Assembly (NCBI GenBank): GCA_020629285.1
Contig: JAHDDP010000025.1
Location: 1-48,861, forward strand
DNA: 48,861 nucleotides
Direction: 5' to 3'
From: Maribacter sp.
GTDB taxonomy: Bacteria; Bacteroidota; Bacteroidia; Flavobacteriales; Flavobacteriaceae
Position 1 is the first letter of the stretch; each line of letters opens with the position of its first letter. The notes beneath the pieces are model-generated. The model was not told where the DNA came from, searched no databases, and worked only from the letters and a program-made list of their open reading frames with translations. The position numbers and the translations under genes are program-made. Shown one piece after another: positions 16,739 to 25,745 of the stretch.

Positions 16739-16746
16739 CAAATATA
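16739..16746 (-). promoter_or_regulatory. -7 box for the PASTA-rluD operon
   Basis: Minus strand reads TATATTTG, an exact TAnnTTTG match, 18 bases before ATG 16720. It overlaps the alternative TTG start and so argues against it. Confidence 0.55.
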
Positions 16747-16894
16747 GTAAATGCCCTCATACCATTTTACAGCATTGGTTTATAGTTATGAGTATCATAA
16801 AAATTAATTCTTAATTAGTGAATGCTGTATGTTTTCTTTTTTATTTTATTTCAATACTCCATCTTTGCTTTAACATTCTTAATAGACCATACAC

Positions 16895-17869
16895 ATGAAA
16901 AAAAATATTGCAATTATAATGGGCGGTTATTCTAGTGAATATAAAATATCGCTTAAGAGTGGAAATGTGGTTTATGATTACCTGAACAAGGATAAATTCA
17001 ATCTATATAGAATACATATTTTTAAAGATAAATGGGTATACGTTGATGATCAAGACAATGAGACATCTGTAGACAGAAATGACTTCTCTATCCCTTTAAA
17101 CGGTACATCAATAACATTTGATTGTGTTTTTAATGCTATTCATGGTTCGCCTGGTGAAGACGGACTCATGCAGGCATATTTTGAATTATTAGGAATAAAA
17201 CATACTTCTTGTGATTTCTACCAAGCTGCTTTAACCTTCAATAAAAGAGATCTGTTGAGCGTTTTAAAACCTTACGGAATTAAAGCAGCACCATCTTACT
17301 ATCTAAACTTAGGCGACGAAATAAATGAAACCGAAATTATCGATAAAGTCAAATTGCCTTGTTTTGTAAAGGCTAATAAGTCTGGTAGTAGTTTTGGCAT
17401 TACTAAGGTCTATAAATCAGAAGAACTTAAAGCCGCTATTGAAACAGCTTATAAAGAAGATGATGAAATTATTATTGAAGGTTTTCTTGATGGCACCGAA
17501 GTTTCTGTCGGTGTATTGAAACTAAATGGAAAAACCACGGTATTTCCTATAACAGAAATAGTTTCTGAAAATGATTTCTTTGACTACCAAGCAAAATATG
17601 AAGGTAAATCTCAAGAAATAACGCCTGCAAGAATAAACGCTGAACAATTAGAAAAAGTAACCATAGCATCAAAAAGAATTTATGATGTGCTAAAAATGAC
17701 GGGGTTCTCTAGAAGTGAATTTATATTCATAGATAACGAACCTTTCTTGTTAGAAATGAACACTACACCAGGTTTAACTACTGAGAGCATTTTACCTCAA
17801 CAAGCAAAAGAAGCTGGTATTGAACTAGGTATGTTATTCGAGTACGCCATTAATGAGGCATTGTCATAA
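16895..17869 (+). CDS. ddl: D-alanine--D-alanine ligase
   Basis: ATP-grasp enzyme that joins two D-alanines for the peptidoglycan stem peptide. The 324-residue product has the N-terminal IMGGYSSEYKISLKSG (D-Ala binding), FNAIHGSPGEDG, the ATP-grasp Lys region PCFVKANKSGSSFGI, EGFLDGTEVSVGVL, and the Mg-binding FLLEMNTTPGLT. Length is typical. Starts at ATG, with coaD following 31 bases downstream, and divergent from the PASTA gene. Confidence 0.96.
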   Translation: MKKNIAIIMGGYSSEYKISLKSGNVVYDYLNKDKFNLYRIHIFKDKWVYVDDQDNETSVDRNDFSIPLNGTSITFDCVFNAIHGSPGEDGLMQAYFELLGIKHTSCDFYQAALTFNKRDLLSVLKPYGIKAAPSYYLNLGDEINETEIIDKVKLPCFVKANKSGSSFGITKVYKSEELKAAIETAYKEDDEIIIEGFLDGTEVSVGVLKLNGKTTVFPITEIVSENDFFDYQAKYEGKSQEITPARINAEQLEKVTIASKRIYDVLKMTGFSRSEFIFIDNEPFLLEMNTTPGLTTESILPQQAKEAGIELGMLFEYAINEALS

Positions 17870-17900
17870 ATTGCCTATATTTAAAAAGAAAAATACACTT

Positions 17901-18353
17901 ATGAGACGCGCAATTTTCCCCGGTTCTTTTGATCCTTTGACTTTAGGACATCATGATATAATTATGCGTGGCATAACTTTATTTGACGAGGTCATTATAG
18001 CCATTGGAAAAAATGCCGATAAAAAGTACATGTTCAGCTTAGAACAGCGTATACAATTTATAGAGGAAGCCTTTAAAGATGTTCCTTCTATAACGGTAAA
18101 ATCATATGTAGGACTCACTGTAGATTTTTGTAAGAAAGTCGATGCCAACTTTATTTTAAGAGGATTACGAAATCCGGGCGATTTTGAATTTGAGAAGGCA
18201 ATTGCACATACCAATAGAAAATTATCTGAGATAGAAACCGTGTTTCTATTGACCTCATCGGGCAAATCATACATAAGCTCGTCTATAGTTAGAGACGTTA
18301 TACGCAATGGAGGTGACTATACAGGTTTAGTACCCAATTCTGTAAGAAAATAA
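17901..18353 (+). CDS. coaD: Phosphopantetheine adenylyltransferase
   Basis: Transfers AMP from ATP to 4'-phosphopantetheine, the penultimate step of coenzyme A synthesis. The nucleotidyltransferase signature AIFPGSFDPLTLGHHDII contains the TxGH ATP motif, and the C-terminal SSGKSYISSSIVRDV carries the ISSS loop. The frame is open further upstream (17853), overlapping ddl, but ATG 17901 gives the canonical N-terminus MRRAIFPGSFDP and 150 residues, close to the usual 151-160. Likely co-transcribed with ddl. Confidence 0.96.
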   Translation: MRRAIFPGSFDPLTLGHHDIIMRGITLFDEVIIAIGKNADKKYMFSLEQRIQFIEEAFKDVPSITVKSYVGLTVDFCKKVDANFILRGLRNPGDFEFEKAIAHTNRKLSEIETVFLLTSSGKSYISSSIVRDVIRNGGDYTGLVPNSVRK

Positions 18354-18448
18354 GTGTATTTCGTCGGCCTGACAACAGATAAACCACTTTCAACCACAAC
18401 TTTTCGCAAAAACACAACAATTTAGGTGGGCAAACTACAATTTTCCTA

Positions 18449-18456
18449 TAAATTCG
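18449..18456 (+). promoter_or_regulatory. -7-like box for the first PAS kinase
   Basis: TAAATTCG, one mismatch from TAnnTTTG, 20 bases before ATG 18477. The context ATAAATTCGTAAGAAA closely resembles CTAAATTTGTAAGAAA before the paralogous second kinase, suggesting a shared ancestral promoter. It lies downstream of the alternative GTG start at 18426. Confidence 0.5.
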
Positions 18457-18476
18457 TAAGAAAATTCTTTCCACCA

Positions 18477-20324
18477 ATGATTAGATCAAAAAATAGTTCA
18501 TCGTTTTCTTTAGACTGGATCAAGCAAATTCCTTCATCGATAGTCATTATTGATACCGATTTTAGACTAATTAGCGCATCGCCAAGATGGGAAGCTAATT
18601 TTCAATTAAGTCTAGAACAAGTACAGGATAAATATTTTATCGACTTGTTTCCAGAATTAGCACAAGAGTTAAAAACTAGATTAAAGTATAGTTTAGATGG
18701 TCTTCGTGATATTAAGTTTAAATATAATGCCAGTGATTGCCAATATTCATCAGAAGACTCTATTTGGCACTTGAACCCTTGGAAAGATGGCTACGGGAAT
18801 ATTATCGGCGTAATAATAAAGATAGAACCCATGACCAAAACCCAAGAATTACAGCTAGAACTTAATAAAACCAAACTACTGCTCAACAATAAAACATCTG
18901 TTGCCAAAATCGGTAGTTTTGAGCTAGACACTAAAAATAAATCTTTACTATGGACACCTATAGTAAACAAAATTCATGGTCTTCCTTCAGATTTCGTACC
19001 TACTTTAGAAAATGCACTAGATTTTTATTTAGACGAATACAAAGTATTGATAAAAAATGTTGTAGATGAGGCTATCAACTCAGGCAAACCTTGGAACGTA
19101 AAGGCAAAATTAAAGCAAAAAGACGGTAACATTATCTGGGTGAATACTATAGGACGACCTAAATTTAAAGATGGCATCTGCACTAGAATTATAGGCACTA
19201 TACAACAAGTAAAAGAAGAAAATAAAATTGAAGTTAAAAAAACCGTTCTAGAGGCTGAATTAAGTGAGTATCCTTTATTCGAAAAAATTCCTTTAGGTCT
19301 AGCTATTATAGATTTTGAAAATGGCAACTTTTTAAATGTCAACCAACAGTTTATAAAACTATCCGGTTTTGAAAAAGAACATTTTATCAATAGAAATTTT
19401 AACGAATTTATTGATAAAACTTTTGTGACCAAAGAAGCTAGCTTAGTAGAACAATTGAATTCTAAAGAATCATTTGATCCCGTAAAATTTAGTTTTGTAA
19501 ATAAATTGGGTCACATGTTAAATCTTAAGGTTACCGGCAATCTGGTCAAGGGACTTAACAATAAGACAAGCATACTTTGTACTATTGAAAATATTACCAC
19601 CCAAACTAAACTAGAAAAGAGATTAAAAAATACGATCATTGAATCTAGGGAGAAAAATGATCAACTTCTCAATTTTGCACATATGGTTTCCCACAACCTT
19701 AAAACACACGCAACCAATTTTTCATTGTTATTGAATTTCTTAAACGACGAAAAAGGATTAATACAGCGCAATAAGTACATGACAATGCTTTTCAATGCAT
19801 CTGACAACTTATCTGAAACCATTAAGGGTTTAAGAGAAATTGTAGAGGTAAAATCGAATTTGAACAACGAAAAAAAGTTACTTTCTTTAAATGAAAGTGT
19901 TTTTACAGTTGAGCAAAATGTAGCAGGCCTATTAAAACAGACCAATGGTAAAATCATCAATGAAATATCAGATGATACAAAGGTCAAAGCCCTACCAGCT
20001 TACTTAAACAGTATTCTTACAAACTGTATTACAAACTCTATAAAATACAGATGCGATAACAAACCACCTATTATTATATTAAGTACAGAAGAAAACAAGC
20101 ACTATACTGTATTAAGTATTGAAGACAACGGTCTCGGTATCGATTTAGAAAAATATGGCGACCAATTGTTCGGGCTTTATAAAACCTTTCATAGAAATAA
20201 AGAATCTCGTGGAATCGGTCTTTATATCACTAAAAATCAAATGGAGGCCATGAAGGGAAAAATAACCGTTGACAGTGCTCCAGGACAAGGCACAACTTTT
20301 AAATTTTATTTCAATAAAAAATAA
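18477..20324 (+). CDS. Multi-PAS histidine kinase (first paralog)
   Basis: Soluble sensor kinase of 615 residues with no membrane segment. PAS-like domains appear at about 10-110 (IPSSIVIIDTDFRLISASP), 135-240 (IWVNTIGRPKF is the PAS_3-type end) and 255-375 (IPLGLAIIDFENGNFLNVN). The phosphoacceptor is H406 in AHMVSHNLKTHATNF, a variant H-box without the usual proline. The HATPase domain follows with NCITNSIKYR (N-box), DNGLGIDLEKYG and RGIGLYITKNQ. It senses a cytosolic signal, perhaps through bound cofactor; ligand unknown. A GTG at 18426 would extend it, but the promoter-like box in between favours ATG 18477. No receiver gene adjoins it directly; its paralog follows after 117 bases. Confidence 0.88.
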   Translation: MIRSKNSSSFSLDWIKQIPSSIVIIDTDFRLISASPRWEANFQLSLEQVQDKYFIDLFPELAQELKTRLKYSLDGLRDIKFKYNASDCQYSSEDSIWHLNPWKDGYGNIIGVIIKIEPMTKTQELQLELNKTKLLLNNKTSVAKIGSFELDTKNKSLLWTPIVNKIHGLPSDFVPTLENALDFYLDEYKVLIKNVVDEAINSGKPWNVKAKLKQKDGNIIWVNTIGRPKFKDGICTRIIGTIQQVKEENKIEVKKTVLEAELSEYPLFEKIPLGLAIIDFENGNFLNVNQQFIKLSGFEKEHFINRNFNEFIDKTFVTKEASLVEQLNSKESFDPVKFSFVNKLGHMLNLKVTGNLVKGLNNKTSILCTIENITTQTKLEKRLKNTIIESREKNDQLLNFAHMVSHNLKTHATNFSLLLNFLNDEKGLIQRNKYMTMLFNASDNLSETIKGLREIVEVKSNLNNEKKLLSLNESVFTVEQNVAGLLKQTNGKIINEISDDTKVKALPAYLNSILTNCITNSIKYRCDNKPPIIILSTEENKHYTVLSIEDNGLGIDLEKYGDQLFGLYKTFHRNKESRGIGLYITKNQMEAMKGKITVDSAPGQGTTFKFYFNKK

Positions 20325-20414
20325 AAAAGTGATCGATAATATAATTTATCTTGCCATTTACCACCAAAATGTTAGTCTTGACAACAAAAGTATAGACCAA
20401 TACGGTAATTCAAC

Positions 20415-20422
20415 TAAATTTG
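20415..20422 (+). promoter_or_regulatory. -7 box for the second PAS kinase and receiver
   Basis: TAAATTTG, an exact TAnnTTTG match, ending 19 bases before ATG 20442. It gives the second kinase its own promoter inside the module. No -33 TTG at proper distance. Confidence 0.5.
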
Positions 20423-20441
20423 TAAGAAATTATACATTTAA

Positions 20442-22295
20442 ATGGTAAAAGTTCCCCTAACCACCGATGCCTCTTACTTAATTAGACAATTACCAGCACC
20501 AACAGCTTTTATTGATACTAATTATAACATTATTCAGACTTCTGATAAATGGACGAGTATTTTTAATGAAAATGAAGATTATGCTTCATCGAAAAGCTTA
20601 TTTGCGGTTTTCCCGAATTTAAGTAATAAATGGAAGTTAGTATTAAATAATTGTTTTAAAGGTAACCCACAACCAATGGGCATTCACCAAACAATAGATA
20701 GCAACGGTAAGGAGATTTGGTTTGAGTGGGTAAATACACCATGGTACGATACCCATGAGAATATTATAGGGGCCATTATCCAATTAAGTAATATAACCGA
20801 AGCAGTAAATAATGAGCTAGAACTTAATAAAAAGAACCTATTCTTACAACAACAGGCAGAAATCACCAAGATTGGAAGATGGGAATTTAATATCGCGGAT
20901 AACCAGTTATATTGGTGTTCGACCACGAAAGCCATTCATGGTGTATCGAAAGATTTTGAACCAAATATTGAATCTGCACTTTTCTATTATAAAGAGGGCC
21001 ATAGTAGAAATACGATATCCATGGCGCTTTACGAAGCTCAAAATAACGGCAAATCTTGGAGTAATGTAAAATTACAAATTGTTACCGCCAATGGAAAAAC
21101 CAAATGGGTTATGGCCGGCGGAAAGCCTATATTCAACAAAGGTGCAATAGTAGGTCTTATAGGTACTTTTCAAGATATTCACGAACAAGTGATAGCGGAT
21201 ATCAAAACTATAGACAATGAAAAATTATTAAGAACCTTGATCGATAATTTACCGGTAAACGTTTATGTAAAAGATACGGAATCTAAAAAAGTTCTTGCCA
21301 ATAAAGCAGAGTGTGAATATTTGGGTGTGAACGACCCAAAAGATATTCTAGGCAAAACTGATTTTGAACTTTATGCTTACGAGGCTGCGGTAAAGTCTAG
21401 AAAAGAAGATGTAATGGTTATGAAAACCTTACGGCCCGTAATCGGAAAAGAGACTGTCAAAAAAACTTTAGACGGTAAAGAAACTTCTTTTTTAAGTTCT
21501 AAAATACCATTATTGAACAGTAAGGGCATTGCATATGGCATTGTCGGTATCAGTTTAGATATTACAACATTAAAAGAAAAAGAAAAAGAGCTTAGAAATA
21601 TTATAAATATCGCATCGGTACAAAATAAAAAACTTTTAAATTTTGCTCATATAGTATCACACAATCTACGATCCCATTCTGCAAATTTTTCTATGTTATT
21701 GGGTTTTCTAGAAAGTGAAAAAGATGAAGATGAAAAGAAGAATATAGTTGACATGCTTTCAAAGGCATCAAATAATCTACTAGAAACGTTGGATAATCTA
21801 AACCAGGTAGTTTCGATAAACACAAATACCAATATAGCTGTTAAAAAAATTAATCTATACGATAAGGTGACTGAGGCATGTCAAAATCTATCAGCTTTAA
21901 TTTCTAATAGCAGTTGCGAAATTGAAAACAATATACCGGTCAATTTTATTTTAAAATCAGTACCAGCATATTTAGATAGTATTTTAACGAATTTTATATC
22001 AAACGCAGTAAAATACAGACATCCAGATAGAAAAAGCCATGTCATATTAGATGTTGAGAAAAAAGGAGGATATTCCATTCTTACCATAAAGGACAACGGT
22101 CTTGGTATTGATCTTGAAAAATACGGCGATAAATTATTTGGCATGTACAAAACATTTCATAATCACAAAGATGCCAGAGGTATTGGTTTATACTTGACCA
22201 AAAATCAAATTGATGCCATGAGCGGTAAAGTAGAAGTTAGCAGTGTAGTAGAACAAGGAACAGAATTTAAAATTTTCTTTAATGAAAAAAATTAG
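20442..22295 (+). CDS. Multi-PAS histidine kinase (second paralog)
   Basis: Soluble 617-residue kinase with the same architecture as its upstream neighbour. PAS-like regions lie at about 8-115 (LPAPTAFIDTNYNIIQTSD), 130-245 (TKIGRWEFNIADNQLYW) and 262-380 (IDNLPVNVYVKDTESKKVL, a PAS_4-type domain unlike PAS3 of the paralog). Phosphoacceptor H407 lies in AHIVSHNLRSHSANF, then NFISNAVKYR, DNGLGIDLEKYG and RGIGLYLTKNQ. The kinase halves of the two proteins are clearly related, while the third PAS domains differ, suggesting divergent input. The last 14 bases overlap the receiver gene, so kinase and receiver are translationally coupled and probably cognate. Confidence 0.9.
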   Translation: MVKVPLTTDASYLIRQLPAPTAFIDTNYNIIQTSDKWTSIFNENEDYASSKSLFAVFPNLSNKWKLVLNNCFKGNPQPMGIHQTIDSNGKEIWFEWVNTPWYDTHENIIGAIIQLSNITEAVNNELELNKKNLFLQQQAEITKIGRWEFNIADNQLYWCSTTKAIHGVSKDFEPNIESALFYYKEGHSRNTISMALYEAQNNGKSWSNVKLQIVTANGKTKWVMAGGKPIFNKGAIVGLIGTFQDIHEQVIADIKTIDNEKLLRTLIDNLPVNVYVKDTESKKVLANKAECEYLGVNDPKDILGKTDFELYAYEAAVKSRKEDVMVMKTLRPVIGKETVKKTLDGKETSFLSSKIPLLNSKGIAYGIVGISLDITTLKEKEKELRNIINIASVQNKKLLNFAHIVSHNLRSHSANFSMLLGFLESEKDEDEKKNIVDMLSKASNNLLETLDNLNQVVSINTNTNIAVKKINLYDKVTEACQNLSALISNSSCEIENNIPVNFILKSVPAYLDSILTNFISNAVKYRHPDRKSHVILDVEKKGGYSILTIKDNGLGIDLEKYGDKLFGMYKTFHNHKDARGIGLYLTKNQIDAMSGKVEVSSVVEQGTEFKIFFNEKN

Positions 22296-22686
22296 TGATA
22301 TCACTATAATTGACGACGACGCCATTACGGTGTTCGGATTACGAAAACTAATATCATCAAGTGTTGACTGCACCTCAATAGAATCTTATGACAATGGAAA
22401 AATAGCATTGGATGCAATGACCGATTTCCACGATAATGGAAAACAAATTCCACAGATCATCTTTTTAGATATCAATATGCCCATAATGGATGGATGGGAA
22501 TTTTTAGAGGCATTTATTAAAATTCCTATTCAAGATAAAATTAGAATCAATATCGTCACTTCATCTATAGACCCCTTTGATTTAAATCAATACGAAAAAT
22601 ATAAAAATAAAAGCCATCATCTAATAACTTTCAATCAAAAACCGATTGACAGGAATAAAATAACAGAAATTACCAAAGTAGCTTAA
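22282..22686 (+). CDS. Single-domain response regulator (CheY-like receiver)
   Basis: Receiver domain alone, 134 residues, no output domain. The acidic pocket IIDDDA, phosphoacceptor D63 in IIFLDINMPIMDGWEF, the switch Thr/Ser in NIVTSSID and the conserved Lys in FNQKPI are all present, so it should be phosphorylatable. The start overlaps the end of the second kinase gene by 14 bases. As a stand-alone receiver it would act by protein binding or in a phosphorelay, and it could serve both neighbouring kinases. Confidence 0.93.
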   Translation: MKKISDITIIDDDAITVFGLRKLISSSVDCTSIESYDNGKIALDAMTDFHDNGKQIPQIIFLDINMPIMDGWEFLEAFIKIPIQDKIRINIVTSSIDPFDLNQYEKYKNKSHHLITFNQKPIDRNKITEITKVA

Positions 22687-22753
22687 GGCAATAGAAGTAT
22701 TGATTATTTTTACATTCAATGAATGGTATCTTTACCATTACAATGATCTGTAA

Positions 22754-24496
22754 ATGAAAAATATATCAATCTTAATTTTAGCGCTTTTAATTTTTTCTTG
22801 CGAAAGTAAAGTTGAAAATACCAAGACAGATTTTCCTACTCCTTTTGAAGTATCGAACAAAAAAGAAACCGCTACTTATGATGAGGTCATAGATTTTTAC
22901 CTAAAACTATCTAAAGAGTTTTCAACCATCAATATACAAACTATAGGAACTACAGATAGCGGCAAACCGCTACATGTGGTTACGTATAGCCACAAGGGTG
23001 ATTTTGACTTTAAAAAGTTAAGTGAAAGCAATACCATGATGTTAATTAACAATGGTATTCACCCTGGTGAAAGTGATGGCATTGACGCAACCATGTTATT
23101 ATTCCGCGATCTGGCAAGCAATGAAATTGAAACTCCAAAAGAAACTATAATTGCCACTATACCAATTTACAATGTTGGTGGTGCTCTAAACAGAAATAGC
23201 ACCTCACGTGCAAACCAAAACGGACCTTTGGAATACGGATTTAGAGGCAATGCCAAAAACTACGATTTAAATAGAGATTTCATAAAAGCGGACACCAAGA
23301 ATGCAGAAACTTTTGCAGAAATCTTTCATCTCATAAATCCTGATGTTTTTATAGACAACCATGTAAGCAACGGTGCAGATTACCAATATACCCTTACACA
23401 TTTATTTACACAACACAATAAATTGGGCGGTGATTTAGGTGAATACATACATGGGTCATTAATGCCCCAATTACATGATTCTTTATCTAAATCTAATTGG
23501 GATATTACACCTTACGTCAATGTCTTCAATAGTCCGCCAGAAAAAGGTTTTAAACAGTTCATGGATCACCCTAGGTATTCTACAGGTTACACTACATTAT
23601 TCAACACAGTTGGCATGATGGTAGAAACTCATATGCTAAAGCCGTACGACATGCGTGTAGAAGGGACTTATGAACTTATGCGAAAAATGATTGCCATTGC
23701 CGAAAAAGACGGTAGTAAAATAAAATCTTTAAAAGAAGCCGCATTCTTAAAAAACAATGCAAAAGAGTATTACCCCATTGCCTGGCAAGTTGATACTACT
23801 AAAGTTAGTAAGTATATATTTAAAGGCTATAAGGCAGATACCATAATCAGTGAAGTTACAGGTCTTAAAAGACTGAAATATAATCGAGAAATAGCAATAG
23901 AAACCGAAGTAGCCTATCAAGATTACTTCATAGCCTCAGATTCTATTAAAATTCCTAAAGCATACGTGATAGGGAGACAATGGGAAAACATCATTGAAAA
24001 ACTTGATTTAAACAAAATAGCATATACCACTCTTCAAAAAGATTCAACCATATCAGTAGAGGGTTATAAAATTAATGAGTACGAAACATATTCATCACCT
24101 TATGAAGGCCACTACCCACACTATAACACTACTGTGACTATATTTTATGAAACAATAGAGTTTCATGCTGGCGACATTATCATACCTACAGATCAGCCAG
24201 GGTTTAGATATATTTTAGAAACACTAGAGCCATCTGCAGTAGATTCATTTTTCAACTGGAATTTCTTTGATACCATTCTTCAACAAAAAGAGGGCTTCTC
24301 CCCTTATGTGTTTGAAGATACCGCCCTTAAAATGTTAGAAAACGACACTATTCTTAAAGCAAATTTTGAAGATAAAAAAATGCTTGATTCAGATTTCAAC
24401 GAAAACTGGTACAAGCAATTAGATTGGCTTTTTAAGCAAAGTGATCTTTACGAAAAAGCACATTTACAATATCCGGTTTATAAGATAAAAAAGTAA
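22754..24496 (+). CDS. M14 family zinc carboxypeptidase-like lipoprotein
   Basis: Product of 580 residues with a lipoprotein signal ending LLIFSC (C16). The M14 catalytic domain shows the zinc motif NGIHPGESDG (H103, E106), the third zinc ligand in DNHVSNG (H203), and the general-base Glu in VETHML (E291). RDF in YDLNRDF is the substrate-carboxylate region. About 280 further residues (beta-rich, no motif recognised) follow. It would cleave C-terminal residues from peptides at the cell envelope; the residue after Cys is Glu, but no strong acidic run is present, so surface export is uncertain. Starts 67 bases after the receiver gene; convergent with NUDIX at a 3-base distance. Confidence 0.87.
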   Translation: MKNISILILALLIFSCESKVENTKTDFPTPFEVSNKKETATYDEVIDFYLKLSKEFSTINIQTIGTTDSGKPLHVVTYSHKGDFDFKKLSESNTMMLINNGIHPGESDGIDATMLLFRDLASNEIETPKETIIATIPIYNVGGALNRNSTSRANQNGPLEYGFRGNAKNYDLNRDFIKADTKNAETFAEIFHLINPDVFIDNHVSNGADYQYTLTHLFTQHNKLGGDLGEYIHGSLMPQLHDSLSKSNWDITPYVNVFNSPPEKGFKQFMDHPRYSTGYTTLFNTVGMMVETHMLKPYDMRVEGTYELMRKMIAIAEKDGSKIKSLKEAAFLKNNAKEYYPIAWQVDTTKVSKYIFKGYKADTIISEVTGLKRLKYNREIAIETEVAYQDYFIASDSIKIPKAYVIGRQWENIIEKLDLNKIAYTTLQKDSTISVEGYKINEYETYSSPYEGHYPHYNTTVTIFYETIEFHAGDIIIPTDQPGFRYILETLEPSAVDSFFNWNFFDTILQQKEGFSPYVFEDTALKMLENDTILKANFEDKKMLDSDFNENWYKQLDWLFKQSDLYEKAHLQYPVYKIKK

Positions 24497-24499
24497 CTT

Positions 24500-25090
24500 T
24501 TAATCTTCTCCGAATAGTATTTTGATGTTTACGTATGAATTTTCCAGTGCCTTTTTAATTTTCTCTGGCCCTTTCCAGCGTACTTTAAAAATACCTTCTT
24601 TTTTCTCTGGCTTTAATTTGCCATCAAAATCGGTACTCATATCATACCAATAAACCTGTTTAAGTTTATTGATTCCGTTACGCTTAAAAATATGATACGT
24701 TGTTCTAATATAATTATCAATAACAAGACCTCTAACACCAGTTTCTTCTTCTACCTCACGTATGGCACATTCCTCTATAGACTCACCCTTGTCCAATTTA
24801 CCTTTAGGTAAATCCCATTTATCGTTTCTGTAGATAAAAAGTACTTTCCCCTCTTTATTTCTTACTACACCGCCACCGGCAATTACTAAGGGTATAACTT
24901 GAGTAAACTTTTTTAAAATTTCATCGTAATTAGGATGATAAATAAACGCTTCCCTCAACTTCCCTTTCCTCAATGAACTTATTACCTCTTCTATTGATTC
25001 TTGATTTAATGAAAAATACTCCCCATTTGTTGTATCAGAGAGTTTATTTGTCAAAATCAAAGGCAATTCATTAACAAAAACTTTATACAT
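24500..25090 (-). CDS. NUDIX hydrolase
   Basis: Pyrophosphohydrolase of a nucleoside-diphosphate-linked substrate; substrate unknown. The 196-residue product carries a perfect Nudix box from G97 to V119 (GKLDKGE, seven residues, REVEEETGV) within the domain starting VIAGGGVVRNKEGKVLF. The first ~65 residues (MYKVFVNELPLILTN) form an extra N-terminal region seen in Bacteroidota members. The frame is open to 25117, but those extra codons run into pyrE; ATG 25090 is 7 bases from the divergent pyrE start and gives a natural N-terminus. A start at 25099 is also possible. Confidence 0.88.
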   Translation of the reverse strand: MYKVFVNELPLILTNKLSDTTNGEYFSLNQESIEEVISSLRKGKLREAFIYHPNYDEILKKFTQVIPLVIAGGGVVRNKEGKVLFIYRNDKWDLPKGKLDKGESIEECAIREVEEETGVRGLVIDNYIRTTYHIFKRNGINKLKQVYWYDMSTDFDGKLKPEKKEGIFKVRWKGPEKIKKALENSYVNIKILFGED

Positions 25091-25093
25091 TTG
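25086..25093 (+). promoter_or_regulatory. -7 box immediately before pyrE
   Basis: TACATTTG, an exact TAnnTTTG match, only 4 bases before the pyrE ATG at 25098. If used, transcription would begin at or beside the start codon (leaderless or nearly so). It also overlaps the start codon of the divergent NUDIX gene. No clear -33 TTG at N17-23, so the evidence is the box alone. Confidence 0.4.
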
Positions 25094-25097
25094 CGTC

Positions 25098-25742
25098 ATG
25101 GTTTTAGACAAAAACACTGCAAAAAAAACAGCAGAGCTTCTATTGCAAATTAATGCAATTAAATTGACACCCGAAAATCCTTTTACATGGGCTTCTGGCT
25201 GGAAATCTCCAATATATTGCGATAATAGAATTTTACTATCCTATCCGATCATCAGAAACTATGTTCGCGATGAAATGGCAAAGCAAGTAGAACAACTTTA
25301 TGGCAAGCCAGATTGTATTGTAGGTGTAGCTACAGGCGCAATAGGAATTGGAGCTTTAGTTGCCGATAAACTAAATTTACCTTTCGTATACGTAAGGCCT
25401 GAGCCTAAATCTCATGGTCGTCAAAATCAGATAGAAGGTCATTTAGAAGCGCACCAAACGGTTGTCGTTATAGAAGATTTGATCAGCACAGGTAAGAGTA
25501 GCTTAAATGCCGTAGATGCACTAAGAGCTATTGATGCGAAAGTAAAGGGCATGTTGGCAGTCTTTACTTACGGATTTGAAACCGCTACCAAAAATTTTGA
25601 AGAAAAAAACACAGAGCTACACACTTTAAGCAGCTACGAATATTTAATTGAACAAGCATCTGATACGGGCTACGTAAAAGAAGAGCAGTTAATTACATTA
25701 ATGGAATGGAGGAAAGACCCTTCTAAATGGACAAATAAATAA
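25098..25742 (+). CDS. pyrE: Orotate phosphoribosyltransferase
   Basis: Converts orotate and PRPP to orotidine monophosphate in pyrimidine synthesis. The 214-residue product has the N-terminal substrate segment FTWASGWKSPIYCDNR, VGVATGAIGIGALVA, YVRPEPKSHGRQNQIEG (catalytic Lys loop), and the PRPP motif VVVIEDLISTGKSS. Length and order are typical. ATG 25098 matches the usual start shortly before TAELLLQINAIKL. The SRPBCC gene follows 3 bases later, forming a two-gene unit. Confidence 0.97.
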   Translation: MVLDKNTAKKTAELLLQINAIKLTPENPFTWASGWKSPIYCDNRILLSYPIIRNYVRDEMAKQVEQLYGKPDCIVGVATGAIGIGALVADKLNLPFVYVRPEPKSHGRQNQIEGHLEAHQTVVVIEDLISTGKSSLNAVDALRAIDAKVKGMLAVFTYGFETATKNFEEKNTELHTLSSYEYLIEQASDTGYVKEEQLITLMEWRKDPSKWTNK

Positions 25743-25745
25743 TAT

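Noticed and set aside
22722..22739. Inverted repeat AATGGTA / TACCATT before the M14 carboxypeptidase gene.
   Set aside because: Seven-base arms in AT-rich DNA can occur by chance; no second copy seen in the window to support an operator.
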